A program made the position numbers and the translations under genes. 24,137 nt of DNA. Source: an uncultured Bilophila sp. (GTDB taxonomy: Bacteria; Desulfobacterota; Desulfovibrionia; Desulfovibrionales; Desulfovibrionaceae). Position 1 is the first letter of the stretch. Each line of letters opens with the position of its first letter. Under the pieces are notes generated by a model that saw nothing but the letters and a program-made list of their open reading frames with translations, was not told where the DNA came from and searched no databases. This document shows positions 1 to 7,688 of this stretch, piece by piece. Where the stretch lies: NCBI GenBank assembly GCA_902373525.1, contig CABKMN010000034.1, positions 1 to 24,137 of the forward strand. Reading direction: 5' to 3'.

Positions 1-4
1 GGGT

Positions 5-58
5 TTGGGGAGGGGAAGGGGAACCTTTCTCCAGAAAGGTTCCCCTTCCCCTCCCCAA
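5..58. repeat. Perfect 26-bp inverted repeat, terminator-like hairpin
   Basis: Arms 5-30 and 33-58 are perfect reverse complements around a 2-nt CC loop. The left arm is purine rich (runs of G separated by A) and ends CCTTTCT. It lies 12 bp beyond the stop of the minus-strand binding-protein gene, so it probably ends or protects that transcript, although there is no clean T-tract. Similar hairpins with different but internally matched arms occur at 7689-7740 and 24077-24128. The plus strand at 1-17 also has four G-runs with short loops, a G-quadruplex pattern. Confidence 0.8.
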
Positions 59-70
59 TCTCATCTTTCC

Positions 71-811
71 TTATTCACCCAGCCACTTGTTGCGGATGGC
101 CTTTTCCTTGCCGTTTTCGCGGATGGCCTTGAGACCCTTGTTGACCTGAGCGGCGAGTTCGGCGTTGTTCTTGCTGAACACGAAGCCGATGTATTCGGCG
201 TCTTCGGTGAGGAAGGCGACCTTCATGAGGTCCTTGTAGCCTTCCTTGCGGCTGGCGTAGTAGCGGGCGACCGGATCGTCGCAGACCACGACGTCGAGAC
301 GACCGTTGCGCATGTCTTCGAACACGAGGCCGACTTCGTCGTAGGTGCGGAGGTCGATGTCCACGTTCATCTTGCGCAGGGCCTCGATGGCGGTGGTGCC
401 GATCTGGACGCCGACCTTCTTGCCCTTGAGGTCTTCGGGCTTGGTGATCGGGGAGTCCTTGGCGACCACGACGGCCTGATGGACTTCATAGTAGGGATCG
501 GAGAACACATAGGCCTTCTTGCGCTTTTCGGTGATGGTCACGCAGGAGGCGATGACGTTGGCCTGCCCGGATTCGAGCGACGCGAAGATGCCGTCCCACG
601 CGATGTTGCGGAACTCGCTCTTCATGCCCAGCTCTTCGGCGATGGCGGCGATGATGTCGCGGTCGTAGCCGATGATGTTCTTGTTTTCGTCCAGGAATTC
701 CATGGGCGGCCACGTGGGGTTGGCGGCGGCGATGAGCGTTTTCTCTGCGGCGAACGCGGACCCGCAGAGCACCAGAACGGCCAGAAGGCTGGTCAGAATG
801 CTACGAAACAT
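71..811 (-). CDS. Amino-acid ABC transporter periplasmic substrate-binding protein (family 3)
   Basis: 246 aa. This is a periplasmic solute-binding protein for a polar amino acid importer. The N-terminus is a Sec signal peptide (MFRSILTSLLAVLVLCGSAFA-like, cleavage after AFA). The mature protein starts with a beta strand ending in PTWPPMEF, typical of SBP_bac_3. VTITEKRKKAYVFSDPYY carries the Arg that binds the ligand carboxylate, and VVCDDPVARYY the acidic residue that binds its amino group. The start at 811 follows GGAGGA at 7-nt spacing; an upstream extension of the open frame reads through intergenic DNA and was rejected. No permease or ATPase is adjacent on this strand within the window, so the ligand is unknown. 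It is transcribed divergently from the GlnH-like gene at 1218. Confidence 0.9.
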   Translation of the reverse strand: MFRSILTSLLAVLVLCGSAFAAEKTLIAAANPTWPPMEFLDENKNIIGYDRDIIAAIAEELGMKSEFRNIAWDGIFASLESGQANVIASCVTITEKRKKAYVFSDPYYEVHQAVVVAKDSPITKPEDLKGKKVGVQIGTTAIEALRKMNVDIDLRTYDEVGLVFEDMRNGRLDVVVCDDPVARYYASRKEGYKDLMKVAFLTEDAEYIGFVFSKNNAELAAQVNKGLKAIRENGKEKAIRNKWLGE

Positions 812-842
812 GGTTTCTCCTCCAGAAATAAATAAAGTGAAA

Positions 843-871
843 ATCATAGTCCGGCCTCGAAGGGGCGTCAA
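843..871 (-). promoter_or_regulatory. Sigma-70 promoter of the 71-811 binding-protein gene
   Basis: On the minus strand, TTGACG (871-866) and TATGAT (848-843) are separated by 17 nt. Transcription would start near 836, leaving a leader of about 25 nt that contains GGAGGA. This is the best-looking promoter in the window. Confidence 0.75.
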
Positions 872-1217
872 CAGGAAAAGAGGAGCGGGGGCGGGGGGAT
901 GTGGAGAGGCGCGTTCCCGACCGGCGGCGGGGCCGGAAACGGGCCGCCGTTGCGGAAAAAGGGCCTCCCCACTTGATTTTTGTTGGGGGATGCGTGATTC
1001 TACCGGCTGGTATGCTGTGGAAGAGAGCGCGTCGCCGCGAACGGAGGATTCCGTCGGGGCGCGGCTTCCCTTTCCGACGGCCGCCGCGGAGGCGCGGAGG
1101 CGCCCGTATTTCTGTTCGACGGGACGGATTGCCGCCCCGTTTGTGGAAAAGGCCATGCCGGGATTCCCTCCGGGAACGCGGCTTCTCCCTTTCTTCCCTA
1201 ACCAGAAGAGGTTGATA
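872..1217 (+). promoter_or_regulatory. Leader and possible promoter of the glnH-like gene
   Basis: This stretch between divergent genes holds no convincing ORF. An extended -10 element, TGG then TATGCT (1008-1016), is the best promoter candidate for the plus-strand gene, with no good -35. It would give a leader of about 195 nt. I recognise no riboswitch in it. Confidence 0.35.
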
Positions 1218-1976
1218 ATGAAACGTCTCGCCGCCCTGCTGATGGGCCTGGTTCTCATGACCGTGCTGGTTGTCCCGGCCTCTGCCAAAGACCTCGTCGT
1301 CGCCCACGACACCAACTTCATGCCCTTCGAATTCAAGGGTCCCGACGGCAAGTTCACCGGCTTCGACATCGAACTGTGGGAAACCATCGCCAAGAAACTC
1401 GGTCTCGGCTACACGTTCCAGCCTATGGACTTTAACGGCATCATCCCCGGCCTCCAGACCGGCAACGTCGACGTGGGCATCGCCGGCATGACCATCACGC
1501 CCGAACGCGCCAAGGTCGTGCTCTTCTCCGACGGTTACTACACCTCCGGCCTCAAGATTCTCGTCCGTGACGGCGAAAAGAACATCAACAAGCTGGAAGA
1601 CCTCGCCGGAAAGGTCGTCGCCGTGAAGACCGGCACCTCTTCCGTCCCGTTCATGAAGGATTTCGGCAAGGCCAAGGAACTGAAGCAGTTCCCCAACAAC
1701 GACGGCATGTTCTTTGAATTGCTGAGCCGGGGCGTGGACGCCGTGGTGTTCGACATGCCCGTGGTCACCGCCTTCGCCAACTCCGCCGGGAAGGGCAAGG
1801 CCAAGGTCGTCGGCCCCCTCTATGAAGGCCAGAAGTACGGCATCGGTTTTGCGCAGGGCAGCGAAGCGCTGGTGAAGAAGGTCAACGAGGCCCTCGCCCA
1901 GATGCGCAAGGACGGCTCCTACGCCAAGCTGTACGAAAAGTGGTTCGGTTTCGCGCCCAAGGAATCGGATATGTAG
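1218..1976 (+). CDS. glnH: Glutamine-type ABC transporter substrate-binding protein (GlnH-like)
   Basis: 252 aa, the normal GlnH length. It is a periplasmic binding protein delivering glutamine or a related polar amino acid to a membrane permease. A signal peptide (residues 1-24, ending ASA) precedes KDLVVAHDTNFMPFEF. Motifs closely follow E. coli GlnH: PMDFNGIIPGLQTGNVD, MTITPERAKVVLFSDGYY (ligand-carboxylate Arg), GKVVAVKTGTSSV and the C-terminal YEKWFG. The start at 1218 follows AGAGG; a longer open frame upstream reads through leader DNA. The glnP-like permease begins 83 bp downstream, after a hairpin, so the two are probably one transcription unit. Glutamine specificity is inferred from similarity only. 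Confidence 0.9.
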   Translation: MKRLAALLMGLVLMTVLVVPASAKDLVVAHDTNFMPFEFKGPDGKFTGFDIELWETIAKKLGLGYTFQPMDFNGIIPGLQTGNVDVGIAGMTITPERAKVVLFSDGYYTSGLKILVRDGEKNINKLEDLAGKVVAVKTGTSSVPFMKDFGKAKELKQFPNNDGMFFELLSRGVDAVVFDMPVVTAFANSAGKGKAKVVGPLYEGQKYGIGFAQGSEALVKKVNEALAQMRKDGSYAKLYEKWFGFAPKESDM

Positions 1977-2004
1977 GACGCGCGCGTCCTCAAGAGTGGA
2001 GACA

Positions 2005-2034
2005 CGGGGAGGTTCTGGCCTCCCCGTCCCTTTT
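2005..2034 (+). terminator. Hairpin with T-rich tail between glnH and glnP
   Basis: CGGGGAGG (2005-2012) pairs with CCTCCCCG (2019-2026) around a 6-nt loop, followed by TCCCTTTTCTT. It sits between the binding protein and its permease. It may be a partial terminator or 3' stabiliser that keeps the binding protein in excess, as is common in such operons. Confidence 0.55.
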
Positions 2035-2059
2035 CTTCCTTTAATCCATCGGGTGCCGT

Positions 2060-2773
2060 ATGGCTTTTGACTTCGAACCTTCCATTATTCTGGAAACCGC
2101 GCCCCAGTTGTTGAGCGGGGTGAAGCTCACGCTGATCCTCACCGTGGGCGGGCTTCTTTTCGGTCTTCTCCTCGGCGTGATCACCGGACTTGCCAATACG
2201 TCCCGGAGCCGTTTCCTCAGGGGAATCGCCATCGTCTACATCGAGGCGATCCGGGGAACGCCGCTCATCGTTCAGGTGATGTTCCTTTATTTCGGCCTTC
2301 CGCTGGCTCTCGGCATGCGGATTCCCCCCGATGTGGCGGGCGTCATCGCCATCGGCGTGAACTCCGGCGCGTACATCGCCGAAATCGTGCGCGGGGCCAT
2401 CGTCTCCATCGACAGGGGACAGATGGAGGCCGGGCGTTCCACCGGGCTCACGCAGGCCCAGACCATGCTCTACATCATCTGGCCTCAGGCCTTCCGGCGC
2501 ATGATCCCGCCGCTGACCAACCAGTGCATCATTTCGTTGAAGGATACGTCCCTGCTGGTGGTCATCGGCGTCGGAGAGCTGACCCGTCAGGGACAGGAAA
2601 TCATCGCCGTGAACTTCCGGGCCTTTGAAGTATGGCTGACCGTGGCGATTTTCTACCTCGCCATGACCCTGAGCATCTCCGCCGTACTCCGCTATTACGA
2701 GCGCAAGCTCATGCTCGGCAGGCGTTCCGCGCCTGCGGTCGTGCCCCCGGTGCCTTCCGATCCTCAGGCGTAA
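2060..2773 (+). CDS. glnP: Amino-acid ABC transporter permease (GlnP/HisM family)
   Basis: 237 aa inner-membrane permease of a polar amino acid importer. About five hydrophobic segments are visible, the first near residues 20-45 (VKLTLILTVGGLLFGLLLG). The family hallmarks are IEAIRGTPLIVQVMF, NSGAYIAEIVRGAI, and the cytoplasmic EAA loop EAGRSTGLTQAQTMLYIIWPQAF, which contacts the ATPase. The ATG at 2060 gives a family-typical N-terminus, although the Shine-Dalgarno is weak. It follows the glnH-like gene and a hairpin. The partner ATPase (GlnQ) is not next door, where a SulP carrier lies instead, so the ATPase must be encoded elsewhere or shared. Confidence 0.9.
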   Translation: MAFDFEPSIILETAPQLLSGVKLTLILTVGGLLFGLLLGVITGLANTSRSRFLRGIAIVYIEAIRGTPLIVQVMFLYFGLPLALGMRIPPDVAGVIAIGVNSGAYIAEIVRGAIVSIDRGQMEAGRSTGLTQAQTMLYIIWPQAFRRMIPPLTNQCIISLKDTSLLVVIGVGELTRQGQEIIAVNFRAFEVWLTVAIFYLAMTLSISAVLRYYERKLMLGRRSAPAVVPPVPSDPQA

Positions 2774-2824
2774 GGTTCCGTTTCGTTCATCTTTTTCCGG
2801 TTTGCATGTGTCCGAAGGAGAGAT

Positions 2825-4528
2825 ATGTCCAGCTCCGTGCAGCAGGCTCAGCACAAATCCCCTCTGATTCCGAGCCTTTTTAAAACAATCCGCAATGGGT
2901 ACACCCTCGGGATGCTGTCCAAGGACATCTCCGCGGGCATCACCGTGGGCGTGGTGGCCATCCCGCTCGCGCTCGCCTTCGCCATCGCCTCGGGACTGAC
3001 GCCGGAACGCGGCCTGTATACGTCCATCGTCGCCGGGTTCTTCATGGCCTTTTTCAGCGGCAGCCGTTTCCCGGTCAGCGGGCCGACGGGCGCGTTCGTC
3101 GTCATCATCTACAGCATCGTTTCCCGGCACGGGTACGAAGGTCTGGTCCTGACGACGCTGATGGCGGGCATCCTGCTGATCATTTTCGGCTTTTTGCGGC
3201 TGGGCGTGCTGGTGAAGTACATTCCCTATCCGGTGACCACGGGGTTCACCGCGGGGATCGCCCTGTTGATCTTCTCGTCGCAGATGAAGGACTTCTTCGG
3301 CCTGCCCCTTGTGGACACGCCGCCGGAATTTTTCGACAAATGGGGAGCCTACGCCCAGAACGCGATGGATTTCAGTCCGGCGACGTTCGGCGTGTCCCTG
3401 TTCACGCTGGCGGTCATCCTGCTGATCCGGCGCACGGTCCCCAAGATTCCCGCGCCGGTGGTGGCGGTGTTTCTGGCGACGCTGGCGGTATGGCTGTTCG
3501 GCCTGCCCACCGAAACCATCGGTTCCCGGTTCGGCAGCCTGCCTACGGGCTTTCCCGAATTCACCATGCCCTACGGCGTGACCTTCGAGCGCATCCGCGA
3601 GCTGTTCCCCGACGCGCTGACCATCGCCCTGCTGGCGGGCATCGAATCCCTGTTGGCCTGCGTGGTGGCGGACAGCATGACCGGCGACCGGCACAACTCC
3701 AACATGGAGCTGGTTTCGCAGGGCGTCGGCAACGTGGTTTCGGTGTTTTTCGGCGGTTTCGCGGCCACGGGCGCCATCGCGCGCACCGCGACCAACATCC
3801 GGGCGGGCGCGGTTTCGTCCGTTTCCGCCATCGTGCATTCCCTGTTCCTCGTGGCGGTGGCCATGTGGCTGCTGCCGCTCATCGAGTTCATCCCGCTGGC
3901 CGCTCTCGCCGCCGTGCTCGTGATGGTCGCCTACGACATGAGCGATCTGCGCACGGTGCGCCACATCTTCGAGGGGCCGAAGTCCGACTGGTCGGTGATG
4001 ATCCTGACCTTCGCGCTGACGGTGGTGTTCGACCTGACCGTGGCCGTGTACACCGGCGTCATGCTGGCCTCGCTGCTGTTCATGCGGCGCATGAGCGAGC
4101 TGACCGGCATCCATACCTGCGTTTCCGGTGAGGAGGAAGAGGCGGCCGAGCACGACATTCCGGTGCCGGACGAGGAAAGCGTGCCCGACGGCGTGGAGAT
4201 TTTCGCCATCAACGGTCCGCTGTTCTTCGGTGTGGCCGACCGGTTCCAGTCCACGCTGGACGCGATGGAGACGCCGCCCAAGGTGTTCATCATGTACCTG
4301 CACAACACGCCCGCCATCGACATGACCGGCATCCATGCGCTGGAAGCGTTCCTCGAACGCCGTCAGGAAGGCTGCCGCGTGCTGTTCGCCGCCGTGCAGG
4401 AGCCCGCCCGCAAGACGCTCCAGCGCGTCGGCATCCTTCGGGCCGTGGGTGAGGAGAACATCTTCCCGTCCCTCGACGAAGCCCTCCTTCGCGCCGAGGA
4501 GATTCTGGAAGAGGAAAAAAGGAAGTAA
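2825..4528 (+). CDS. SulP-family anion transporter with C-terminal STAS domain
   Basis: 567 aa inner-membrane carrier of the SulP/SLC26 family. Residues 1-430 form the multi-helix transport unit, with ITVGVVAIPLALAFAIASG near residue 38, the FFSGSRFPVSGPTGAFVV signature, and ADSMTGDRHNSNMELVSQG. Residues about 450-555 are a cytoplasmic STAS domain with the typical NTPAIDMTGIHALE segment. The start follows AAGGAG at 4-nt spacing. Family substrates include sulfate, bicarbonate and C4-dicarboxylates (DauA); the sequence does not decide between them. Sulfate uptake is attractive in a DsrC-bearing organism but is only inference. It follows glnP by 51 bp and could be co-transcribed. Confidence 0.9.
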   Translation: MSSSVQQAQHKSPLIPSLFKTIRNGYTLGMLSKDISAGITVGVVAIPLALAFAIASGLTPERGLYTSIVAGFFMAFFSGSRFPVSGPTGAFVVIIYSIVSRHGYEGLVLTTLMAGILLIIFGFLRLGVLVKYIPYPVTTGFTAGIALLIFSSQMKDFFGLPLVDTPPEFFDKWGAYAQNAMDFSPATFGVSLFTLAVILLIRRTVPKIPAPVVAVFLATLAVWLFGLPTETIGSRFGSLPTGFPEFTMPYGVTFERIRELFPDALTIALLAGIESLLACVVADSMTGDRHNSNMELVSQGVGNVVSVFFGGFAATGAIARTATNIRAGAVSSVSAIVHSLFLVAVAMWLLPLIEFIPLAALAAVLVMVAYDMSDLRTVRHIFEGPKSDWSVMILTFALTVVFDLTVAVYTGVMLASLLFMRRMSELTGIHTCVSGEEEEAAEHDIPVPDEESVPDGVEIFAINGPLFFGVADRFQSTLDAMETPPKVFIMYLHNTPAIDMTGIHALEAFLERRQEGCRVLFAAVQEPARKTLQRVGILRAVGEENIFPSLDEALLRAEEILEEEKRK

Positions 4529-4532
4529 TCTT

Positions 4533-4598
4533 GGGAGGAGGGAGAAATTTTCTGAGGAACGTTTCTCCATCCCCCCTTCCCTCTTCAAAGACGTTTGT
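4533..4598. repeat. Degenerate purine-rich inverted repeat with TTCAAAGACGTTTG tail
   Basis: GGAGAAA and TTTCTCC form the core of an imperfect inverted repeat flanked by G-rich and C-rich arms. It is followed by CCCTTCCCTCTTCAAAGAC, a tail shared with 7741-7772 and, inverted, with about 6521-6550. It lies directly after the SulP stop codon. Confidence 0.5.
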
Positions 4599-4640
4599 GT
4601 TTGTCGAATCCCTGTCGTCGGTTTTCCCGGCGATGCGAGG

Positions 4641-4673
4641 AGCGCCCGAACGGAGTGTGTTCGGGCGCTTTTT
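4641..4673 (+). terminator. Rho-independent terminator downstream of the SulP gene
   Basis: AGCGCCCGAAC (4641-4651) pairs perfectly with GTTCGGGCGCT (4659-4669) around a 7-nt loop, followed by TTTTTC. It ends the transcription unit that runs from the transporter genes. Confidence 0.85.
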
Positions 4674-4703
4674 CGTTGTGGGTACGGGAGGAGGGGCGGG
4701 CGT

Positions 4704-4733
4704 TTGTACTGTTCGGCGTTCGTGTGCTAGTTT
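4704..4733 (+). promoter_or_regulatory. Possible promoter of the yifB/comM-like gene
   Basis: TTGTAC (4704-4709) and TAGTTT (4728-4733) are 18 nt apart, and the -10 is preceded by TGC, an extended -10. It lies just after a terminator and would give a leader of about 150 nt. No other feature is seen in 4674-4887. Confidence 0.4.
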
Positions 4734-4887
4734 CCCTGTGGAGAGTGTGGTGGGGGAAAGGCGTCGTGCCGGTCCCGGTTTCCGGAGAAAGAGGAAAACA
4801 CGCCGGGTCAAGGTGCGGTTTGCCCTGCCGGTGCGGCTTGCGTCTTGCGGGTGGGGAACCCCGCCGAGGCGTCCGAAGGAAAAGCCT

Positions 4888-6414
4888 ATGGTCGTCAGAC
4901 TGGCATGTGGAGCGTTGCAGGGGGTGGACGCCTTCCGGGTTGATCTGGAAGTGGACTTCCTGCGGAAGGGGATGCCCGCATTCGTGATGGTGGGGCTTGC
5001 CGAAGGCGCGGTCAGGGAGGCCAAGGAACGGGTCTTCGCCGCCCTGCGGTCGTGCGGCTTTACCCTGCCCGCCGCGCGCATCACGGTGAATCTGGCCCCC
5101 GCCGACCGCCGGAAGGCCGGGAGCGCCTACGATCTCCCGCTGGCGGTGGCCCTGCTGGCGGCTTCCGGCGTCGTGCCCGAAGAGCGGGTGCGGGGCTGGT
5201 TCCTTGCCGGGGAACTGTCCCTCGGCGGCGCGATCAAGCCCGTGCCCGGCGTGCTGCCGCTGGCCATGCTGGCCCGGAGCGAAGGCGCGCGGGGCATCGT
5301 CACCGCGCCGGAAAACGCCTCGGAAGCCGCGCTGGTCGAGGGATTGCCCGCCTACGGACCGGCGACGCTGGACGAGGCGGTGCGGTTTCTGCTTGGAGAA
5401 GAGGATTTGCCTCCCGCCGGGCCGCCCGACGAAGCGGAGAACGATACGCGGGGCGTGCCGGACTTCGCGGACGTAAAGGGGCAGGAGCATGCCAAGCGGG
5501 CCATTGAAATCGCGGCGGCGGGCGCGCACAATGTGCTGCTCATCGGCCCGCCCGGAAGCGGAAAAACGATGCTCGCCAAGCGGATTCCGTCCATTCTGCC
5601 GCCGCTCGCGCCCGACGAGGCGCTCGAAGTGACCAAGATTTACAGCGTGGCGGGCATGCTCGGAGGCAAGGGCCTCGTGTCCGAGCGGCCTTTCCGCGAG
5701 CCGCATCATACGGTGTCGGACGTGGCGCTGGTCGGCGGCGGGGCCTATCCCCGGCCCGGCGAAGTGTCGCTGGCGCACCGGGGCGTGCTGTTCCTCGACG
5801 AACTGCCGGAATACGGCAAGAGCACGCTCGACGTGTTGCGCCAGCCGCTGGAGGGCGGCACGGTCACGGTGTCCCGTTCGGCGCACTCGGTGACGTTTCC
5901 GGCGGACTGCATGCTGGTGGCGGCGATGAATCCCTGTCCCTGCGGTTATGCGACCGATCCCCGGCATACCTGCGTGTGTTCGCCCCTCCAGATACGGCGG
6001 TACCGGTCGCGGCTTTCCGGGCCGCTGCTGGACCGCATCGACCTGCACGTCAACGTGCCCGCCGTACCCTATGAGGATTTGCAGGCCGGAGCCTCTCCGG
6101 TGACTTCGGCGCGGATGCGGGAACGGGTGCTGGCGGCGCGCGCCGTGCAGCGGGAACGCTATGCGGACACGCCCCGTTGCCGCACCAATGCGGACCTTTC
6201 CGGCGGGCTTCTGGAAACGCACTGTCGTCTGGGAACGGAGGAGCGGGATTTTCTTCGCGAAGCCGTGCGGCGTCTGGCCCTTTCCGCGCGGGCCTATACC
6301 CGCATTCTGCGGATCAGCCGGACCATCGCGGACCTCGCGGGTGCGGAGTCTCTCGGCATCCCCCATCTCGCCGAGGCCATCGGGTGCCGCGTCCTCGACA
6401 GGGAAGTCCTGTAG
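4888..6414 (+). CDS. comM: YifB/ComM family Mg-chelatase-like AAA+ ATPase
   Basis: 508 aa, the usual family length. ComM/YifB proteins are hexameric helicases that promote branch migration during natural transformation and recombination; the older label is Mg chelatase-related protein. Residues 1-170 form the N-terminal ChlI/Lon-like domain (VMVGLAEGAVREAKERV). The AAA+ core has Walker A GPPGSGKTM (near residue 220) and Walker B VLFLDELPE. The family cysteine motif NPCPCGY...TCVCSP and the C-terminal helical lid (RAYTRILRISRTIADL) are present. The ATG at 4888 follows GAAGGA; the frame extends upstream through noncoding DNA. Its role in DNA uptake here is inferred from the family. Confidence 0.9.
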   Translation: MVVRLACGALQGVDAFRVDLEVDFLRKGMPAFVMVGLAEGAVREAKERVFAALRSCGFTLPAARITVNLAPADRRKAGSAYDLPLAVALLAASGVVPEERVRGWFLAGELSLGGAIKPVPGVLPLAMLARSEGARGIVTAPENASEAALVEGLPAYGPATLDEAVRFLLGEEDLPPAGPPDEAENDTRGVPDFADVKGQEHAKRAIEIAAAGAHNVLLIGPPGSGKTMLAKRIPSILPPLAPDEALEVTKIYSVAGMLGGKGLVSERPFREPHHTVSDVALVGGGAYPRPGEVSLAHRGVLFLDELPEYGKSTLDVLRQPLEGGTVTVSRSAHSVTFPADCMLVAAMNPCPCGYATDPRHTCVCSPLQIRRYRSRLSGPLLDRIDLHVNVPAVPYEDLQAGASPVTSARMRERVLAARAVQRERYADTPRCRTNADLSGGLLETHCRLGTEERDFLREAVRRLALSARAYTRILRISRTIADLAGAESLGIPHLAEAIGCRVLDREVL

Positions 6415-6520
6415 CGGTCTGGCGTTTTCGCAGGTTTTCAGGCACCCTGCGCGTTCGGGACCGACGGTTCCCGGCGCGCGCTCGGCGGGAACGCTGTGGG
6501 CCGGAAACGGGGACGGTCAA

Positions 6521-6587
6521 AGATTTTTGGAAGAGGAAGGGGGCCGGAGGAAGGCGGAAAGGCCTTTTTTCCGAAGCGTCACGCTTC
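6521..6587. repeat. Inverted copy of the intergenic repeat tail plus small hairpin
   Basis: TTTGGAAGAGGAAGGGGG, read on the minus strand, resembles the CCCTTCCTCTTCAAAGAC tail at 4575 and 7745. It is followed by GAAGCG-TCA-CGCTTC (6573-6587), a 6-bp hairpin. It lies between the comM-like gene and selD and may contribute to ending the comM transcript. Confidence 0.35.
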
Positions 6588-6626
6588 CCCCCCAATGTGT
6601 TTTACCCATTCATACAGGAGCATGTC

Positions 6627-7676
6627 ATGTCGTTCAGACTGATGGACAAAGCCAAGGCCGCCGGCTGAGCGGCGAAGACGGCTCCAGAGTTGCTGGAGCA
6701 GGTTCTGGCGTCCCTGTCGGGTGCCCCCGACCCGGAGGGACGCGTGTTGCACGGATTCGAGCACAACGAGGACGCGGTGATTCTCCGCACGCCTCCGGCG
6801 GGCATGGCGCTGGTACAGACGGTGGACGTCCTGAGCCCTCTCGGCAACAATCCCCGCCTGTTCGGGCAGGTTGCGGCGGCGAACGCGCTTTCGGACGTGT
6901 ACGCGGTCGGCGGCGTGCCGTGGTCGGCCATGAACATCGCGGCGTTTCCGGCGCAGGAGGTCCCCTTGGACATCTTTGCGGCGATGTTGCAGGGCGGGCT
7001 TGAAAAGATCGCGGAAGCCGGGGCCGTGTTGGCCGGAGGCCACACGCTGGAGGACGCGGAAATCAAGTACGGCCTGTCCGTGACCGGCTATGTGGACCCG
7101 GACGCCGTGGCGAGCAACGCCGGGCTGAGGCCGGGCGACGTGCTGGTGCTGACCAAGCCGCTCGGAACGGGCGTTCTGGCGACCGCCATCAAGGCGCAGT
7201 GGGAGGGCGGCGACAAGGCCGAAGCGGACCTCTACCGTTGGGCCACCCATCTGAACGCCAATGCCGCCGAGGTGTTGCGGGCCATGAAGCTCAAGGCCGC
7301 CACGGACATCACGGGGTTCGGACTCGGCGGGCATCTGCTGGAGATGGCTCGCGGTTCCCGTGTCGTGGTGGAAGTGGATACGGCGTCCCTGCCGTTCATC
7401 GACAACGTGGAGGACTTCGCGTCCGACGGCCTGATCCCCGCCGGGACCTACGCGAACCGCAAGCACTGCGCCTGTCGGACGTTCGTGACGCCCGGCGTGG
7501 ACAGCCTGCGCGCGACGCTGGTGTTCGACGCCCAGACGTCCGGCGGTCTGGTCCTCGCCGTGCCCTCTGAGCGCGTGGACGAGGCGCTGGAGCGTCTTGC
7601 GGCCCTTGGCGAACCCGGATGGCCCGTAGGCCGCGTATTGCCCTTTAAAGACGGCGGACAGCTTGTTTTGAGCTGA
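6627..7676 (+). CDS. selD: Selenide, water dikinase SelD, itself a selenoprotein (in-frame UGA at codon 14)
   Basis: 349 aa with selenocysteine. SelD makes selenophosphate from selenide and ATP, the selenium donor for Sec-tRNA. The ATG at 6627 follows AGGAG at 6-nt spacing. The frame then reads MSFRLMDKAKAAG-UGA-AAK; the UGA (6666-6668) sits where E. coli SelD has catalytic Cys17 (GAGCGCK), and the following Lys is preserved. Downstream the family motifs are intact: TVDVLSPLGNNPRLFGQVAAANALSD, GVPWSAMNIAAFP, LAGGHTLEDAEIKYG, TDITGFGLGGHL and FDAQTSGGLVLAV. A 7-bp hairpin follows the UGA at SECIS distance. A conventional gene call would start late (TTG at 6690) and lose the active site. selA and selB are not in the window. 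Confidence 0.93.
6681..6699 (+). promoter_or_regulatory. Putative bacterial SECIS hairpin in selD
   Basis: GCTCCAG (6681-6687) pairs perfectly with CTGGAGC (6693-6699) around the loop AGTTG. The loop GU lies 20 nt after the UGA, within the known range for bacterial SECIS elements recognised by SelB. The adjacent lower part, GGCGAAGAC, could extend the structure. SECIS identity is inferred from position and shape, not tested. Confidence 0.75.
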
Positions 7677-7688
7677 GGAAAGAAGAAC

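Noticed and set aside
812..1393. N-terminal extension of the first binding protein to a 440-residue product
   Set aside because: A perfect signal peptide and GGAGGA support the start at 811, and the extension crosses its own promoter.
1919..4588. 889-codon open frame antisense to the SulP gene
   Set aside because: Composition is His/Arg/Gly-rich without domains, and the SulP protein on the other strand is complete with motifs. It is a GC-skew shadow.
4585..6366. 593-codon open frame antisense to the comM-like gene
   Set aside because: Arg/Gly/His-rich with no motif, whereas the plus-strand AAA+ protein is complete.
6690..7676. SelD starting at TTG 6690
   Set aside because: It lacks a ribosome site and removes the active-site residue; the UGA-containing frame from 6627 explains the data better.
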